Below, piece after piece: positions 13,824-21,927 of a stretch of 64,000 bases of DNA. Origin of the DNA: Micromonospora violae (lineage in GTDB: Bacteria; Actinomycetota; Actinomycetes; Mycobacteriales; Micromonosporaceae). The notes beneath the pieces were generated by a model. It saw only the letters and a program-made list of their open reading frames with translations, searched no databases and was not told where the DNA came from. Made by a program: the position numbers and the translations under genes. The stretch covers positions 248,001 to 312,000 of the forward strand of contig NZ_SHKK01000001.1 of assembly GCF_004217135.1 (NCBI RefSeq), given 5' to 3'. The stretch's first letter is position 1; each line of letters opens with the position of its first letter.

Positions 13824-15443
13824 GTGCGGATCCTCGACTCTCGGCCACCCGGTCGGTTGGACCGGCGGCGTCGCCTGTTGTCGGACGCGCTGCTCTGGGC
13901 GGTGGTGGCCGCCCCGGTCGCCTATGCCGGTTTCAGCCCGCCCCATCCGCGGTACGCGTTGCCGCTGGTGGTCGGCAAGTTGGTGCTTCTCGGCGCGGCG
14001 GTGGTGGCGAGTCGACGGCAGTCGTTGGTCGCCGTCGTGCTGGTGGTGCTGGGGTCGGTCGTCGACGGCAACTTCGTGTTCGCGATTCCGGTCTTCAGCT
14101 ATCTCGCCGGGCGGCGCAGTGCCTCGGTGGGTTCGGCGGTCGGGGTCTTCGTGCTGATCGTGGCCGGCGGCACGGCGCTCAATCTGGGGTTGCTCGGCGT
14201 CGGCGCGGCCACCTGGTTCCTGCTCGCCTCGGTGCTGCTCTTCGCCGCCGTGTTCCCCTGGTTGGTCGGCCGGTACCGGCGTCAGCAGCAGGAGTTGGCG
14301 GACGCGGGTCGCCGGCACATCGACGCGTTGACCCGCGAGCAGCGGGGCGCCGCCGAACGGATCCGGTTGCGGGAGCGGGCCCGGATCGCCGGGGAGATGC
14401 ACGACTCGCTGGGTCACGACCTCAGCCTGATCGCGGTGCGCGCCGCCGCCCTGGAGGTCGCCGCCGGCCTCGACGACCGGCACCGGGCGGCGGCCGGGGA
14501 GTTGCGGGCCAGTGTCGCCGCCGCCACCGAGCGACTGCACGAGATCATCGGGGTGCTCCGCGAGGAGGCCGGCGCGTCGTTGCGTCCGAGCGGGGAGACC
14601 GTCGCGGACCTGGTCGACGGTGCCCGGGAGGCGGGCATGGCGGTACGGCTGGACGCCGCCCCGGCGGCGGCGGAGCTACCGGCGATGGCCGGTCACGCGG
14701 CTCACCGGATCGTCCGGGAGGCGCTGACCAACGCGGCCCGGTACGCCCCGGGTGCCCCGGTCGAGGTGCGCCTCACCCGTGACGGTGGCCGGGTCGAGGT
14801 GAGCGTCGTCAACGACGCTCCGCCGGCCGGCCCGTTGCCCGCCCCGCCGTCGCAGGGCAGTGGGCTGCTCGCCCTCGCCGAGCGGGTCCGCCTCGCCGGT
14901 GGAACGCTCGACGCCGGCCACCGCGCCGACGGCGGTTTCGCGGTACGGGCGGTGTTGCCCGCCACCGCACCGCCGGCCACCGCGTTGTCGGCCACCGCAC
15001 TGCCGGCCACCGTCTTGCCGGCCATCGCACCGCCAGCCGAGGCGGCCGAGGTCGGGCAGGTGGCACGGTGGGACGAGCGGCCCGGTCCGGTGGAGCGGCC
15101 GGCGGATGCCGAGCAGCGGCTGCACGATGCCCGGCGGCGGGTTCGGCGCAGCCTGCTCGTGGCGCTCGTCGCACCTGTCGGTTTCGCTCTGGTGCTCTCC
15201 CTCGTCTACTACCCGGTGGCGACCGCCGGGACGGTGCTGGACCGGGCCACCTTCGACCAGTTGCGCGTCGGCGCGGCCCGGTCGGAGCTGGTCGGGCTGC
15301 CCCGGCGGCACCTGGAACGCCCCGCCGCGGGCGACCGGGCCGGCTGCGAGTACTACACCGACGGCAACTTCCCCCTCGCGGCGCCGACCTGGCGGCTGTG
15401 TTTCACCGATGGCCGGCTGGTCAGCAAGGAGTGGATCGCCTAG
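13824..15443 (+). CDS. NarL-type sensor histidine kinase with C-terminal membrane extension
   Basis: 539 residues from GTG 13824, which lies 7 nt after TAGCCT and suits a leaderless message; GTG 13806 is the alternative. The N-terminal part (about 15-155) has several membrane segments. A HisKA_3 dimerisation domain carries the phospho-acceptor His193 in EMHDSLGHD. A HATPase domain follows (about 290-380) with NAARYAPG and GSGLLALAER. Unusually the protein continues: an Ala/Pro/Thr linker of near-repeats such as ATALPATVLPAI (about 384-410), a membrane helix (about 443-465) and a 70-residue tail with two cysteines that would lie outside the cell. The ligand is unknown. Its stop overlaps the response regulator gene. 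Confidence 0.88.
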   Translation: MRILDSRPPGRLDRRRRLLSDALLWAVVAAPVAYAGFSPPHPRYALPLVVGKLVLLGAAVVASRRQSLVAVVLVVLGSVVDGNFVFAIPVFSYLAGRRSASVGSAVGVFVLIVAGGTALNLGLLGVGAATWFLLASVLLFAAVFPWLVGRYRRQQQELADAGRRHIDALTREQRGAAERIRLRERARIAGEMHDSLGHDLSLIAVRAAALEVAAGLDDRHRAAAGELRASVAAATERLHEIIGVLREEAGASLRPSGETVADLVDGAREAGMAVRLDAAPAAAELPAMAGHAAHRIVREALTNAARYAPGAPVEVRLTRDGGRVEVSVVNDAPPAGPLPAPPSQGSGLLALAERVRLAGGTLDAGHRADGGFAVRAVLPATAPPATALSATALPATVLPAIAPPAEAAEVGQVARWDERPGPVERPADAEQRLHDARRRVRRSLLVALVAPVGFALVLSLVYYPVATAGTVLDRATFDQLRVGAARSELVGLPRRHLERPAAGDRAGCEYYTDGNFPLAAPTWRLCFTDGRLVSKEWIA

Positions 15444-16120
15444 TGGACAGCGACGTGCCGGGGGCACCGCCGATCCGGGTGGTGCTGGCCGACGACGAGG
15501 CGATGATCCGGGCCGGCGTCCGGGCCATCCTGGCCAGCGATCCCGACATCGAGGTGGTCGCCGAGGCCGGCGACGGGCACGCGGCGGTGGAGTTGGTCCG
15601 TGCCCACCGGCCGCGGGTCGCGCTGCTGGACATCCGGATGCCGCGGCTGGACGGGTTGGCCGCCGCCGCCGAGATCCGCCGGGTCGCGCCGGACACCGCG
15701 ACGATCATGCTCACCACGTTCGGTGAGGACGACCATGTGGCCCGGGCGCTGGGGCACGGTGCCAGCGGTTTCCTGCTCAAGGCCGGCGATCCGCGTGAGC
15801 TGATCGCCGGTGTGCACGCGGTCGCCGACGGTGGGGCGTACCTGTCGCCGAGGGTGGCCCGCCGGGTGATCGAGCTGGGGGCTGGCCGGCTGGCCCGTCG
15901 ACCCGCCGCACGTGACCGTACGGCCGGGTTGACCGAGCGGGAACGGGAGGTGCTGGCCCTGGTCGGGGCGGGCCTCTCCAACGCCGAGATCGCCCGCCGG
16001 TTGCACCTCGTGGAGGGCACCGTGAAGAGTTACCTGACCAGCATCTTCACCCGTCTGGACGTACGCAACCGGGTGCAGGCGGCGATCCTCGCGTACGAGG
16101 CGGGGTTGGTGGACGGCTGA
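15443..16120 (+). CDS. NarL/FixJ-family response regulator
   Basis: 225 residues. The receiver domain (about 10-125) has the acidic pocket ADDE and phospho-acceptor Asp63 in LLDIRMP, with the conserved Lys in FLLKAGD. A LuxR-type helix-turn-helix (about 155-215) reads LTEREREVLALV...NAEIARRLHLVEGTVKSYL. The GTG start overlaps the kinase stop by one base (TAGTG). It should dimerise on phosphorylation by the upstream kinase. The shared palindrome at 13773-13788 and 17961-17976 is its best candidate target, which would make it control its own operon and the facing ABC exporter. Confidence 0.92.
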   Translation: MDSDVPGAPPIRVVLADDEAMIRAGVRAILASDPDIEVVAEAGDGHAAVELVRAHRPRVALLDIRMPRLDGLAAAAEIRRVAPDTATIMLTTFGEDDHVARALGHGASGFLLKAGDPRELIAGVHAVADGGAYLSPRVARRVIELGAGRLARRPAARDRTAGLTEREREVLALVGAGLSNAEIARRLHLVEGTVKSYLTSIFTRLDVRNRVQAAILAYEAGLVDG

Positions 16121-16145
16121 GCGGGGGCCGATCGGCCCCCGCTCA
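16118..16145. terminator. Perfect 28-bp palindrome, bidirectional terminator
   Basis: The palindrome runs from the response regulator's TGA stop to 7 bp before the stop codon of the convergent ABC permease. Its 14-bp arms (TGAGCGGGGGCCGA) pair completely with no unpaired loop bases other than those lost at the turn. It can end transcription from both sides. Confidence 0.8.
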
Positions 16146-16151
16146 GAACAC

Positions 16152-16973
16152 CTAGGCGTCGCGGCGACGCAGCGCGGTCCGGCCCAGCAGCAGCGCCGCG
16201 CCGGCCCACCCGGCGAGCAGGAGCAGCCCGACCAGGCGCGGGTACGGCTCGGTGTCGCCGACCAGGAAGTGCCCGCCGGCCACGCCGGGGAACACGTCGG
16301 CGATCCGGTTCAACACGTCGATGTCCGGCTCCTGGAGGGACAGCGGCACGATCATCAGGGTGGCCAGGAGCACGGTGAGGGTGAGCACCGCGCTGCGCAA
16401 CGCGGCGCCGAGGCCCAGGGCGAGGACGCCGACCAGCGCCAGGTAGATGGCGACGCGCACGATGTCGCCGATCGTGGCGGCGGCCGGGGCGCTGCCCCAC
16501 TCGCCGAGCACCGGCCGGGCGACCAGGACGCCGACGCCGCCGAGCAGCAACCCGAGCGCGAAGGTGACCGCGCCGGCGACCACGGCCTTGGCCAGCAGGA
16601 CGCGACCGCGCGACGGAGTGCACTGCAACGTCGTACGGATGGTGCCACTGGTGAACTCGGCGGTGATCGCGAGCAGGCCCAGCGCCAGCACCACGTACTG
16701 GGTCAGCTCGACCGAGTCGATCAGCACGCTGCCGACGGTGACGATCCCCCGGTCGTCGGTCGGGTCGTCGTTGGTGTTGTCGTTCGCGGCGTAGATGGCC
16801 AGTTGGCCGGCGCTCGCGGCCATCACCAGCAGCCCGGCCAGCGCCGTCCACCAGCTGCTCCGCACGGAGGAGAGCTTGGTCCACTCGGCAGCCACCGCCG
16901 CGCGGAAGGCAGCCGGCGCACCGCCGGCCGGCGCGATGGCGGGACGGGTTTTCGTGTCGGTCTGTGCGCTCAT
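16152..16973 (-). CDS. ABC-2 type transporter permease
   Basis: 273 residues with about six predicted membrane helices: near 38-60, 95-120, 130-155, 170-195, 200-215 and 245-262. The N-terminus EWTKLSSVRSSWW is the standard opening of actinobacterial ABC-2 exporter permeases. The ATG start overlaps the stop of the ATPase gene as ATGA (16970-16973), so the two form an operon and one exporter. The substrate is unknown; such pairs beside a NarL-type two-component system often export lipids or antimicrobial compounds. Confidence 0.88.
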   Translation of the reverse strand: MSAQTDTKTRPAIAPAGGAPAAFRAAVAAEWTKLSSVRSSWWTALAGLLVMAASAGQLAIYAANDNTNDDPTDDRGIVTVGSVLIDSVELTQYVVLALGLLAITAEFTSGTIRTTLQCTPSRGRVLLAKAVVAGAVTFALGLLLGGVGVLVARPVLGEWGSAPAAATIGDIVRVAIYLALVGVLALGLGAALRSAVLTLTVLLATLMIVPLSLQEPDIDVLNRIADVFPGVAGGHFLVGDTEPYPRLVGLLLLAGWAGAALLLGRTALRRRDA

Positions 16974-17902
16974 CGTTGCCCACCTTCGATCGGGCCACCG
17001 GCGTACTCGACGCTGTCGGCGGTCAGCTCCATGAACGCCTGCTCCAACGACGCGGCGTGCGCGCTCAGCTCGTGCAGTCGTACACCGAGCTGGTGGGCCA
17101 GGTCGCCGACCTGGTCCGGGGTGACGCCGGTGACGCTCAGCTCGGTCCGGTCGGCCGCCTCGACGGTCGCCCCGGCGGCGGTGAGGCGCGCGGCGAGGGC
17201 GGCCAGCCCGTCCGGGTGCGGGCTGCGGACCCGGACCGCGACCGTACTGCGGGAGAGCACCTCGCCGATCGGCGCGTCGGCGAGCAGTCGTCCCCGGCCG
17301 ATCACCACGAGCTGGTCGGCGGTGAGCTGCATCTCGCTCATCAGGTGACTGGAGACGAAAACGGTCCGCCCCTCGTCGGCCAGCGAGCGCGTCAGCTGCC
17401 GTACCCAGCGCACCCCGTCCGGGTCGAGGCCGTTCACCGGTTCGTCGAACATCAGCACCGGCGGGTCGCCGAGCAGCGCGCCGGCGATGCCGAGCCGCTG
17501 GCCCATGCCGAGAGAGAGCGTCCGCCCCGGCTTGGCGGCGGCCCGTCCGTCCAGGCCGACGGTGTCCAGCACCTCGTCGACGCGGCGCAGCGGGATGCCG
17601 TTGCTGTGCGCCATGGCCCGCAGGTGCGCCCGACCGGACCGGGCCGGGTGGATGGCCCGGGCGTCGAGCAGCGCGCCCACCTCGTGCAGTGGTCGGCGCA
17701 GCTCCCGGTACGCCCGCCCACCGACCAGGGCCTGCCCGGCGGTGGGACGGTCCAGCCCGAGGATCATCCGGAAGGTGGTGGACTTGCCGGCGCCGTTGGG
17801 GCCGAGGAAGCCGGTGACCCGGCCGGGCGTGATGTCGACGGTCAGGGTGTCGACCGCGACGGTCGACCCGAACCGTTTCGTCAACCCACGTAATGTGATC
17901 AT
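16970..17902 (-). CDS. ABC transporter ATP-binding protein (DrrA-like)
   Basis: 310 residues. Walker A GPNGAGKST (about 34-42), signature SLGMGQRLGIAG, Walker B VLMFDEP and the switch His in VSSHL are all present, followed by a C-terminal domain of about 85 residues as in DrrA-type exporters. It powers the ABC-2 permease encoded downstream. TAGCGT lies 6 nt before the ATG on the coding strand (17909-17914), so the message is probably leaderless. A palindrome at 17961-17976, centred near -66, is suitably placed for an activator. Confidence 0.92.
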   Translation of the reverse strand: MITLRGLTKRFGSTVAVDTLTVDITPGRVTGFLGPNGAGKSTTFRMILGLDRPTAGQALVGGRAYRELRRPLHEVGALLDARAIHPARSGRAHLRAMAHSNGIPLRRVDEVLDTVGLDGRAAAKPGRTLSLGMGQRLGIAGALLGDPPVLMFDEPVNGLDPDGVRWVRQLTRSLADEGRTVFVSSHLMSEMQLTADQLVVIGRGRLLADAPIGEVLSRSTVAVRVRSPHPDGLAALAARLTAAGATVEAADRTELSVTGVTPDQVGDLAHQLGVRLHELSAHAASLEQAFMELTADSVEYAGGPIEGGQR

Positions 17903-17960
17903 GTGCTGACGCTAGGCGAGCGACCAGCTGTCCCGCCGCGCCCGAACGGCACCACCCACC

Positions 17961-17976
17961 CCTGACTTTCGTCAGG
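17961..17976. promoter_or_regulatory. Palindromic operator before the ABC exporter
   Basis: CCTGACTTTCGTCAGG has perfect 6-bp arms around TTTC. A near copy lies before the two-component operon at 13773-13788. The shared sequence and the face-to-face gene layout make it the likely binding site of the adjacent NarL-type regulator. Confidence 0.65.
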
Positions 17977-17991
17977 ACGGCGACGGCCTGA

Positions 17992-18852
17992 TCACCGTAC
18001 GTACTGCTCCAGCAGTGCCGGGGTGAGCCCCGCCCGGTGGATCGCCTTCAACGCCGCGAGCAGGTCGTCCATCAGCGCCGGCCGGAAGTGCATCAGCAGC
18101 ACGTCACCGGGTTGGACCACCTTCTCCGGGGTCTGGTAGCGCACCTTCCCCTCGTGGACGGTCTCGGTCCAGTGCAGAACCGCCTTCGCGCCGCAGTCGT
18201 GCGCGGCCTTCAGTGTCGTGCTGTCGTGCTCGCCGAACGGCGGCCGGAACAGGGTGGGCCGCTTGCCGAACAGCCCCTCCAACCTGTCGGCGCCACCGCA
18301 GATCTCCCGCTTCTGGTAGTCGTACGACCTGCCGGCCAGCGAATTGTGGCGGATGGTGTGGTTCTCCACGACCCCGCCCACCGCCTCGATCTGCCGGAAG
18401 TAGTCGGTGTGCTCGGCCGCCGCCGGAGAGTTGAGGAACATCGTGACCGGGATGCGCGCCTCCCAGATGAAGTCGATCACCCCTGGTGGGCGGGCCAGCC
18501 CACCGTCGTCGATGGTGATGAAAGCGACCTTCTGCTCGGTCGGCACGCGGTGCCAGAACGCGGCCGAACCGGTGCTGGGCAGTGGCACCGGTTGCGGCGG
18601 CGGCGCTTCGGGAAACGTCGGCACCTGCGACACGTACCAGGCCAGGCTCTTGAACGGGGGTTTCGCGGTCGGTGACGGCGACGCCGACGGGGTCGGGGAC
18701 GGTGCGGACGCGGTCGGCGAGGCCGCGGTGATTTGCCGGGCGTGGGCCGGGTGGCCGGAGCCGACTGCGCAGCCAGTCAACGCCAGCAGGGCCAGAAGCG
18801 TTGCGACGGCAGGGATTCGACGGGTGGTGGTGGCTGACACGCCCGGAAACAT
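17992..18852 (-). CDS. Lipoprotein polysaccharide deacetylase (NodB-like)
   Basis: 286 residues. A lipobox LTGC (about 25-28) marks a lipoprotein signal; a Ser/Pro/Thr linker (about 40-68) follows. The NodB domain (about 105-280) has ITIDDGG in place of the usual TFDDG, the zinc motif HTIRH, and RPPFGEHD. It should remove acetyl or N-acetyl groups from an envelope or external polysaccharide such as peptidoglycan, chitin or xylan. It stands alone, 23 bp upstream of nothing co-oriented except the end of the P450 gene, which reads into it from upstream and could share its transcript. Confidence 0.87.
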   Translation of the reverse strand: MFPGVSATTTRRIPAVATLLALLALTGCAVGSGHPAHARQITAASPTASAPSPTPSASPSPTAKPPFKSLAWYVSQVPTFPEAPPPQPVPLPSTGSAAFWHRVPTEQKVAFITIDDGGLARPPGVIDFIWEARIPVTMFLNSPAAAEHTDYFRQIEAVGGVVENHTIRHNSLAGRSYDYQKREICGGADRLEGLFGKRPTLFRPPFGEHDSTTLKAAHDCGAKAVLHWTETVHEGKVRYQTPEKVVQPGDVLLMHFRPALMDDLLAALKAIHRAGLTPALLEQYVR

Positions 18853-18875
18853 ACCGAGCGGAGGTCAGGATCCGG

Positions 18876-20057
18876 TCAGCCCGGTGTTGTCCCCGGGTGG
18901 CGGCGGACCACGAACGCGTCCGGCATCCGGAAGGTGAGATTGTCCGGGCACCAGGGCGCACGTAGGACGCTCACGTCGTCCAGCAGTGGCGCGGCCTCGG
19001 TCACCACCACGGCCGCCTCCATGCGGGCCAGCACGTCCCCGACGCAGCGGTGCGCGCCCGCCCCGAACGCCAGATGTCGGCGTGATCCACGCTGGCCCGG
19101 ACGGAACTCGTGGGGCGACTCCACGACCGCCGGGTCCCGACCGGCGCGGCCCAGCCACAGCAGAAGACTGCTGCCCGCCGGCACCTCCGTGTCGCCCAGC
19201 GTGCTCGCCGTCGCCGCCACCCGCCGCCAGGTGACGATCGGCGGCTCCAGCCGCAGCCCTTCCTCGACCACGTCGGCCACCGCGACCTCGCCGGTGCGCA
19301 GGCCGGCCCGCACCGCTGGCTCGCCGGCCAACCGGTGCAACAGCAGAGTGAGGAACTGCGAGGTGGTCTCCTGCCCGGCGACCAACAGGAAGAAGAGCGC
19401 GCCGACCACCACGTCCGGCGGGTGCCCGGCCGCGCGCAGCTCGGCGGCCAGCCCGCCACCGACGGCCGCGAAGTCACGCAGTACGCGGTGGAACCGGCCC
19501 ACCTCGGCGGCGAGCGCCACCTGCCGGTCGCCGTCCAGTGGCGCCCAGAACAACTCCAGCGCGGCGCGGGCGAACTCCTTGACCGCGCCCACCGGTGCGT
19601 CGGGTAGCTCGACCAGCCGGGCCAGCACCAGCAGCGGCAGGTCGGCGGCGAGGTCCGCGTACAGGTCGACCGGCGCACCGGTGTCGAGCGTGGCGTCGAG
19701 CCGGGCGGCCCGGTCGCGGACCAGCGCGGTGAGCCAGGGCCGCTGCGCGGTGACCCGGGTGGGGTGCAACGCCTCCGCGACGATCGCCCGGATTTGCGGA
19801 TGGCTGGCACCCGAGTTGTTCGCCAGGGTCGGCGGCAGTCGGAACCGGTGCCCGGCGAGCACCCGCAACGCGGTCACCGGCATCGGTGTCACCGCGTCCA
19901 GCGCGTTGTCCGGCCGGTAGGTGACCGGGTCGGCGAGGACCTGGCGGACCAACGCGTGCCGGGTCACGACCAGGTGGGAGCCGCCGACGTGGTCCGGCAC
20001 CCGGGCCACGTCCGGCCATGCGGGGTCGGACACCTGCGCCCAGCTGCGGAACAGCAC
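18876..20057 (-). CDS. Cytochrome P450
   Basis: 393 residues, a normal length for a soluble bacterial P450. The heme-binding loop FGAGAHRCVG supplies the thiolate Cys near residue 345. The I-helix oxygen-activation motif reads VAGQETTS (about 226-233) and the ExxR pair is EGLR. It hydroxylates or otherwise oxidises an unknown substrate and needs a ferredoxin partner that is not encoded nearby. TAGCGT ends 6 nt before the GTG start on the coding strand, so the promoter sits at the end of the upstream methyltransferase gene. Confidence 0.9.
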   Translation of the reverse strand: MLFRSWAQVSDPAWPDVARVPDHVGGSHLVVTRHALVRQVLADPVTYRPDNALDAVTPMPVTALRVLAGHRFRLPPTLANNSGASHPQIRAIVAEALHPTRVTAQRPWLTALVRDRAARLDATLDTGAPVDLYADLAADLPLLVLARLVELPDAPVGAVKEFARAALELFWAPLDGDRQVALAAEVGRFHRVLRDFAAVGGGLAAELRAAGHPPDVVVGALFFLLVAGQETTSQFLTLLLHRLAGEPAVRAGLRTGEVAVADVVEEGLRLEPPIVTWRRVAATASTLGDTEVPAGSSLLLWLGRAGRDPAVVESPHEFRPGQRGSRRHLAFGAGAHRCVGDVLARMEAAVVVTEAAPLLDDVSVLRAPWCPDNLTFRMPDAFVVRRHPGTTPG

Positions 20058-20066
20058 CCGGACACG

Positions 20067-20735
20067 CTAGCTGGACGCCTCCGGCAGCCCGGCCCGCAGC
20101 CGCCAGACGGTGGTGCGCTTCACCCGCACGCTCTCCAGCGCCTCCGGCACCGGCACGTCGTACGCGGCCACCTCGTCGAAGCGGTCTCGGGGCAGGAACG
20201 CCCGATCGGGGTCACCGACCAGCGCCGGCGCGCCGGCCCGGGTGGCGCGCAGCAGGAACCGCAGGACCCGGCGGGCCATCTCCGCGCTGTAGAAGACGTC
20301 CCCGGCGAGCACCACCTCCGCGTCCCCGGCGTCACCGTCGAGGATGTCGCCGAACTCGGCGTCGACGCGTACCCCGTTGACCTCGGCGTTGAGGGCGACC
20401 GCCGCCACCGCCAGCTCGTCCACCTCGACGGCCCGCACGGACGCCGCGCCGGCGCGGGCGGCGGCGATGGCCACCAGGCCGGAGCCGGAGGCGAGGTCGA
20501 GCACCCGGCGGCCGGCGACCAGCTCCGGGTGGTCGGTCACGTAGCGGGCGAGGGCCTGCCCGCCGGCCCAGGCGAACGCCCAGAACGGTGGCGGCCGGTC
20601 GCTGGAGAACTGGCCCTCGGTCAGCTCCCACAGCCCGATCGGCTCGTCCGCCTGGTGCAGCCGCACCTCGGGAACGAAGGGGACCGGGGCCAGCCGGGCG
20701 TGCAGCCGGACGAACGCGCTGGAGAGCTCGGACAC
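20067..20735 (-). CDS. Class I SAM-dependent methyltransferase (ETFB lysine-methyltransferase-like)
   Basis: 222 residues. The segment PFWAFAWAGGQALARYV (about 49-65) and the SAM motif LDLASGSGLVAIAAARAG (about 79-96) match the family that includes the electron-transfer flavoprotein beta-subunit lysine methyltransferase and related protein methyltransferases. Motif AGDVFYS (about 143-149) is the post-I acidic site. The protein target is not known. The gene is upstream of and co-oriented with the P450, with 9 bp between them. Confidence 0.82.
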   Translation of the reverse strand: MSELSSAFVRLHARLAPVPFVPEVRLHQADEPIGLWELTEGQFSSDRPPPFWAFAWAGGQALARYVTDHPELVAGRRVLDLASGSGLVAIAAARAGAASVRAVEVDELAVAAVALNAEVNGVRVDAEFGDILDGDAGDAEVVLAGDVFYSAEMARRVLRFLLRATRAGAPALVGDPDRAFLPRDRFDEVAAYDVPVPEALESVRVKRTTVWRLRAGLPEASS

Positions 20736-20915
20736 CGTGTGATTCTCCCAGCGGCCCGACTCCCGGCGTGTCGCGGGGGAGTGGTGACCGGTTCACCACG
20801 GTCGGTGAAAAGCCACCCTCTCCTTGCCGTCCGGTGCGAACACACCCGTCTGGTCGGGCCGGTGCCCCGCTCCTAGCGTTGCGGGGTGGAGGCGACCGAA
20901 CGGAGGGCGGCGGTG

Positions 20916-21770
20916 GTGACGGTGTGGCGGTATGCGCTGCGGGCAGGGGTGGTGCTGGCCTGTCTGAGCGGGGTGGAGCTGGCGGCGGCCGCCCCGGCAC
21001 AGGCGGCCTTCACCACCGAGATGAGCGGCCTGCCGGGGCGGTTCACCGCCGGCGAGCAGGTGCGGACGATCTCCGCGGTGGTCTCCCAGACGGACCGGCG
21101 CGGCGGGTGCGCGAAGGTGCGCTGGTCGATGGTGCTCACCGTGCAGGGCCTCCGGCTCGACCAGGTGAAGATGGACCGGGTGGAGGAGACCGGCGACTTT
21201 CCGCTGGAGATCCGTACCGAGGGTGACGTGGCCCGGTTGACCGACCGGCAGCTCGACCCGGGCACGCTCTGCCCGGGTCGCACGGTCACCGCCCGCTACC
21301 GGGTGGCCTTCGCCGAGGACGTCACCCAGGGGCGAATCACCCTCGCCGCCGAGGCGTACGACGCCAACCTGCGCCTGCTGGCCCGGCAGACCGCCACCCG
21401 CTCGGTGGTGGGGGTGGGCGGCGTCCGGACCGCCACGCCGAAGCCGACGCCGACGCGGCCGAAACCCACCGAATCCGCGAGCGCGCCGACCGAGGACGAG
21501 GGTACGGCGACGGAGGAGGCGGTCACGGATTACCCGGTCGACGCCGCACCGCCGACCGCCGGCCGGCCGGTCTCGCAGACCAGCCCGTTCGGCGTGGTGC
21601 AGGTCGCCTTCCTCCTCGGCGGGCTGTTGCTCTTCCTCGGGGTGGGGCTGTTGCTGCGGCTGCGGCACCTGACCCGGGCCGCGGCCGACGGTGCGGACGA
21701 CGACCCACCGGTGGACCGGCGCTGGGAGCGTCCGGCGGTCGCTGACCCCTGGCGCCGGGCGCACCGCTGA
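20916..21770 (+). CDS. Secreted protein anchored by a C-terminal membrane helix, unknown function
   Basis: 284 residues from GTG 20916, which has GGAGGG 8 nt upstream; GTG 20886 is the other candidate. A signal peptide (about 1-30, AQA-AF) leads to an external domain of about 120 residues with two cysteines (KCAK-type and LCPG), probably a beta-sandwich. A Thr/Pro/Lys-rich stalk (about 170-205) and one membrane helix (about 225-247) followed by a basic stop-transfer segment complete it. I do not recognise a family. It is divergent from the methyltransferase and convergent with the M36 protease. Confidence 0.7.
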   Translation: MTVWRYALRAGVVLACLSGVELAAAAPAQAAFTTEMSGLPGRFTAGEQVRTISAVVSQTDRRGGCAKVRWSMVLTVQGLRLDQVKMDRVEETGDFPLEIRTEGDVARLTDRQLDPGTLCPGRTVTARYRVAFAEDVTQGRITLAAEAYDANLRLLARQTATRSVVGVGGVRTATPKPTPTRPKPTESASAPTEDEGTATEEAVTDYPVDAAPPTAGRPVSQTSPFGVVQVAFLLGGLLLFLGVGLLLRLRHLTRAAADGADDDPPVDRRWERPAVADPWRRAHR

Positions 21771-21894
21771 TCGGGGGCCCGTCCTTGGGGGCGCCCGGCG
21801 GTCGCTGGCGTCGGGCGTACCGCTGATCGGGGGCCCGTCGTTGGGATGGTCCGGCGGTCGCTGGCGTCGGGCGTACCGCTGATCGGGGGCCGTG
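21733..21894 (+). repeat. Three tandem copies of a 56-63 bp unit at a gene 3' end
   Basis: Copies begin at 21733, 21796 and 21852, each opening CGGCGGTCGCTG and containing CCGCTGATCGGGGGC. The first copy is the last 12 codons and stop of the secreted-protein gene; the other two lie beyond the stop. The second and third copies are more like each other than like the first. Confidence 0.85.
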
Positions 21895-21924
21895 GGGGCC
21901 GGCGGGCGACCGCCGGCCCCCACG
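21891..21924. terminator. Bidirectional stem-loop terminator
   Basis: A perfect 15-bp stem (21891-21905 and 21910-21924) with a GCGA tetraloop lies between the convergent secreted-protein gene and the M36 protease gene, whose stop codon is 4 bp away. Confidence 0.87.
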
Positions 21925-21927
21925 GTG

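Noticed and set aside
12210..14540. 776-codon minus-strand frame over bioF, bioD and the kinase
   Set aside because: Low-information Arg/Gln/Pro/Ser composition, no start signals, opposite to three well-supported genes.
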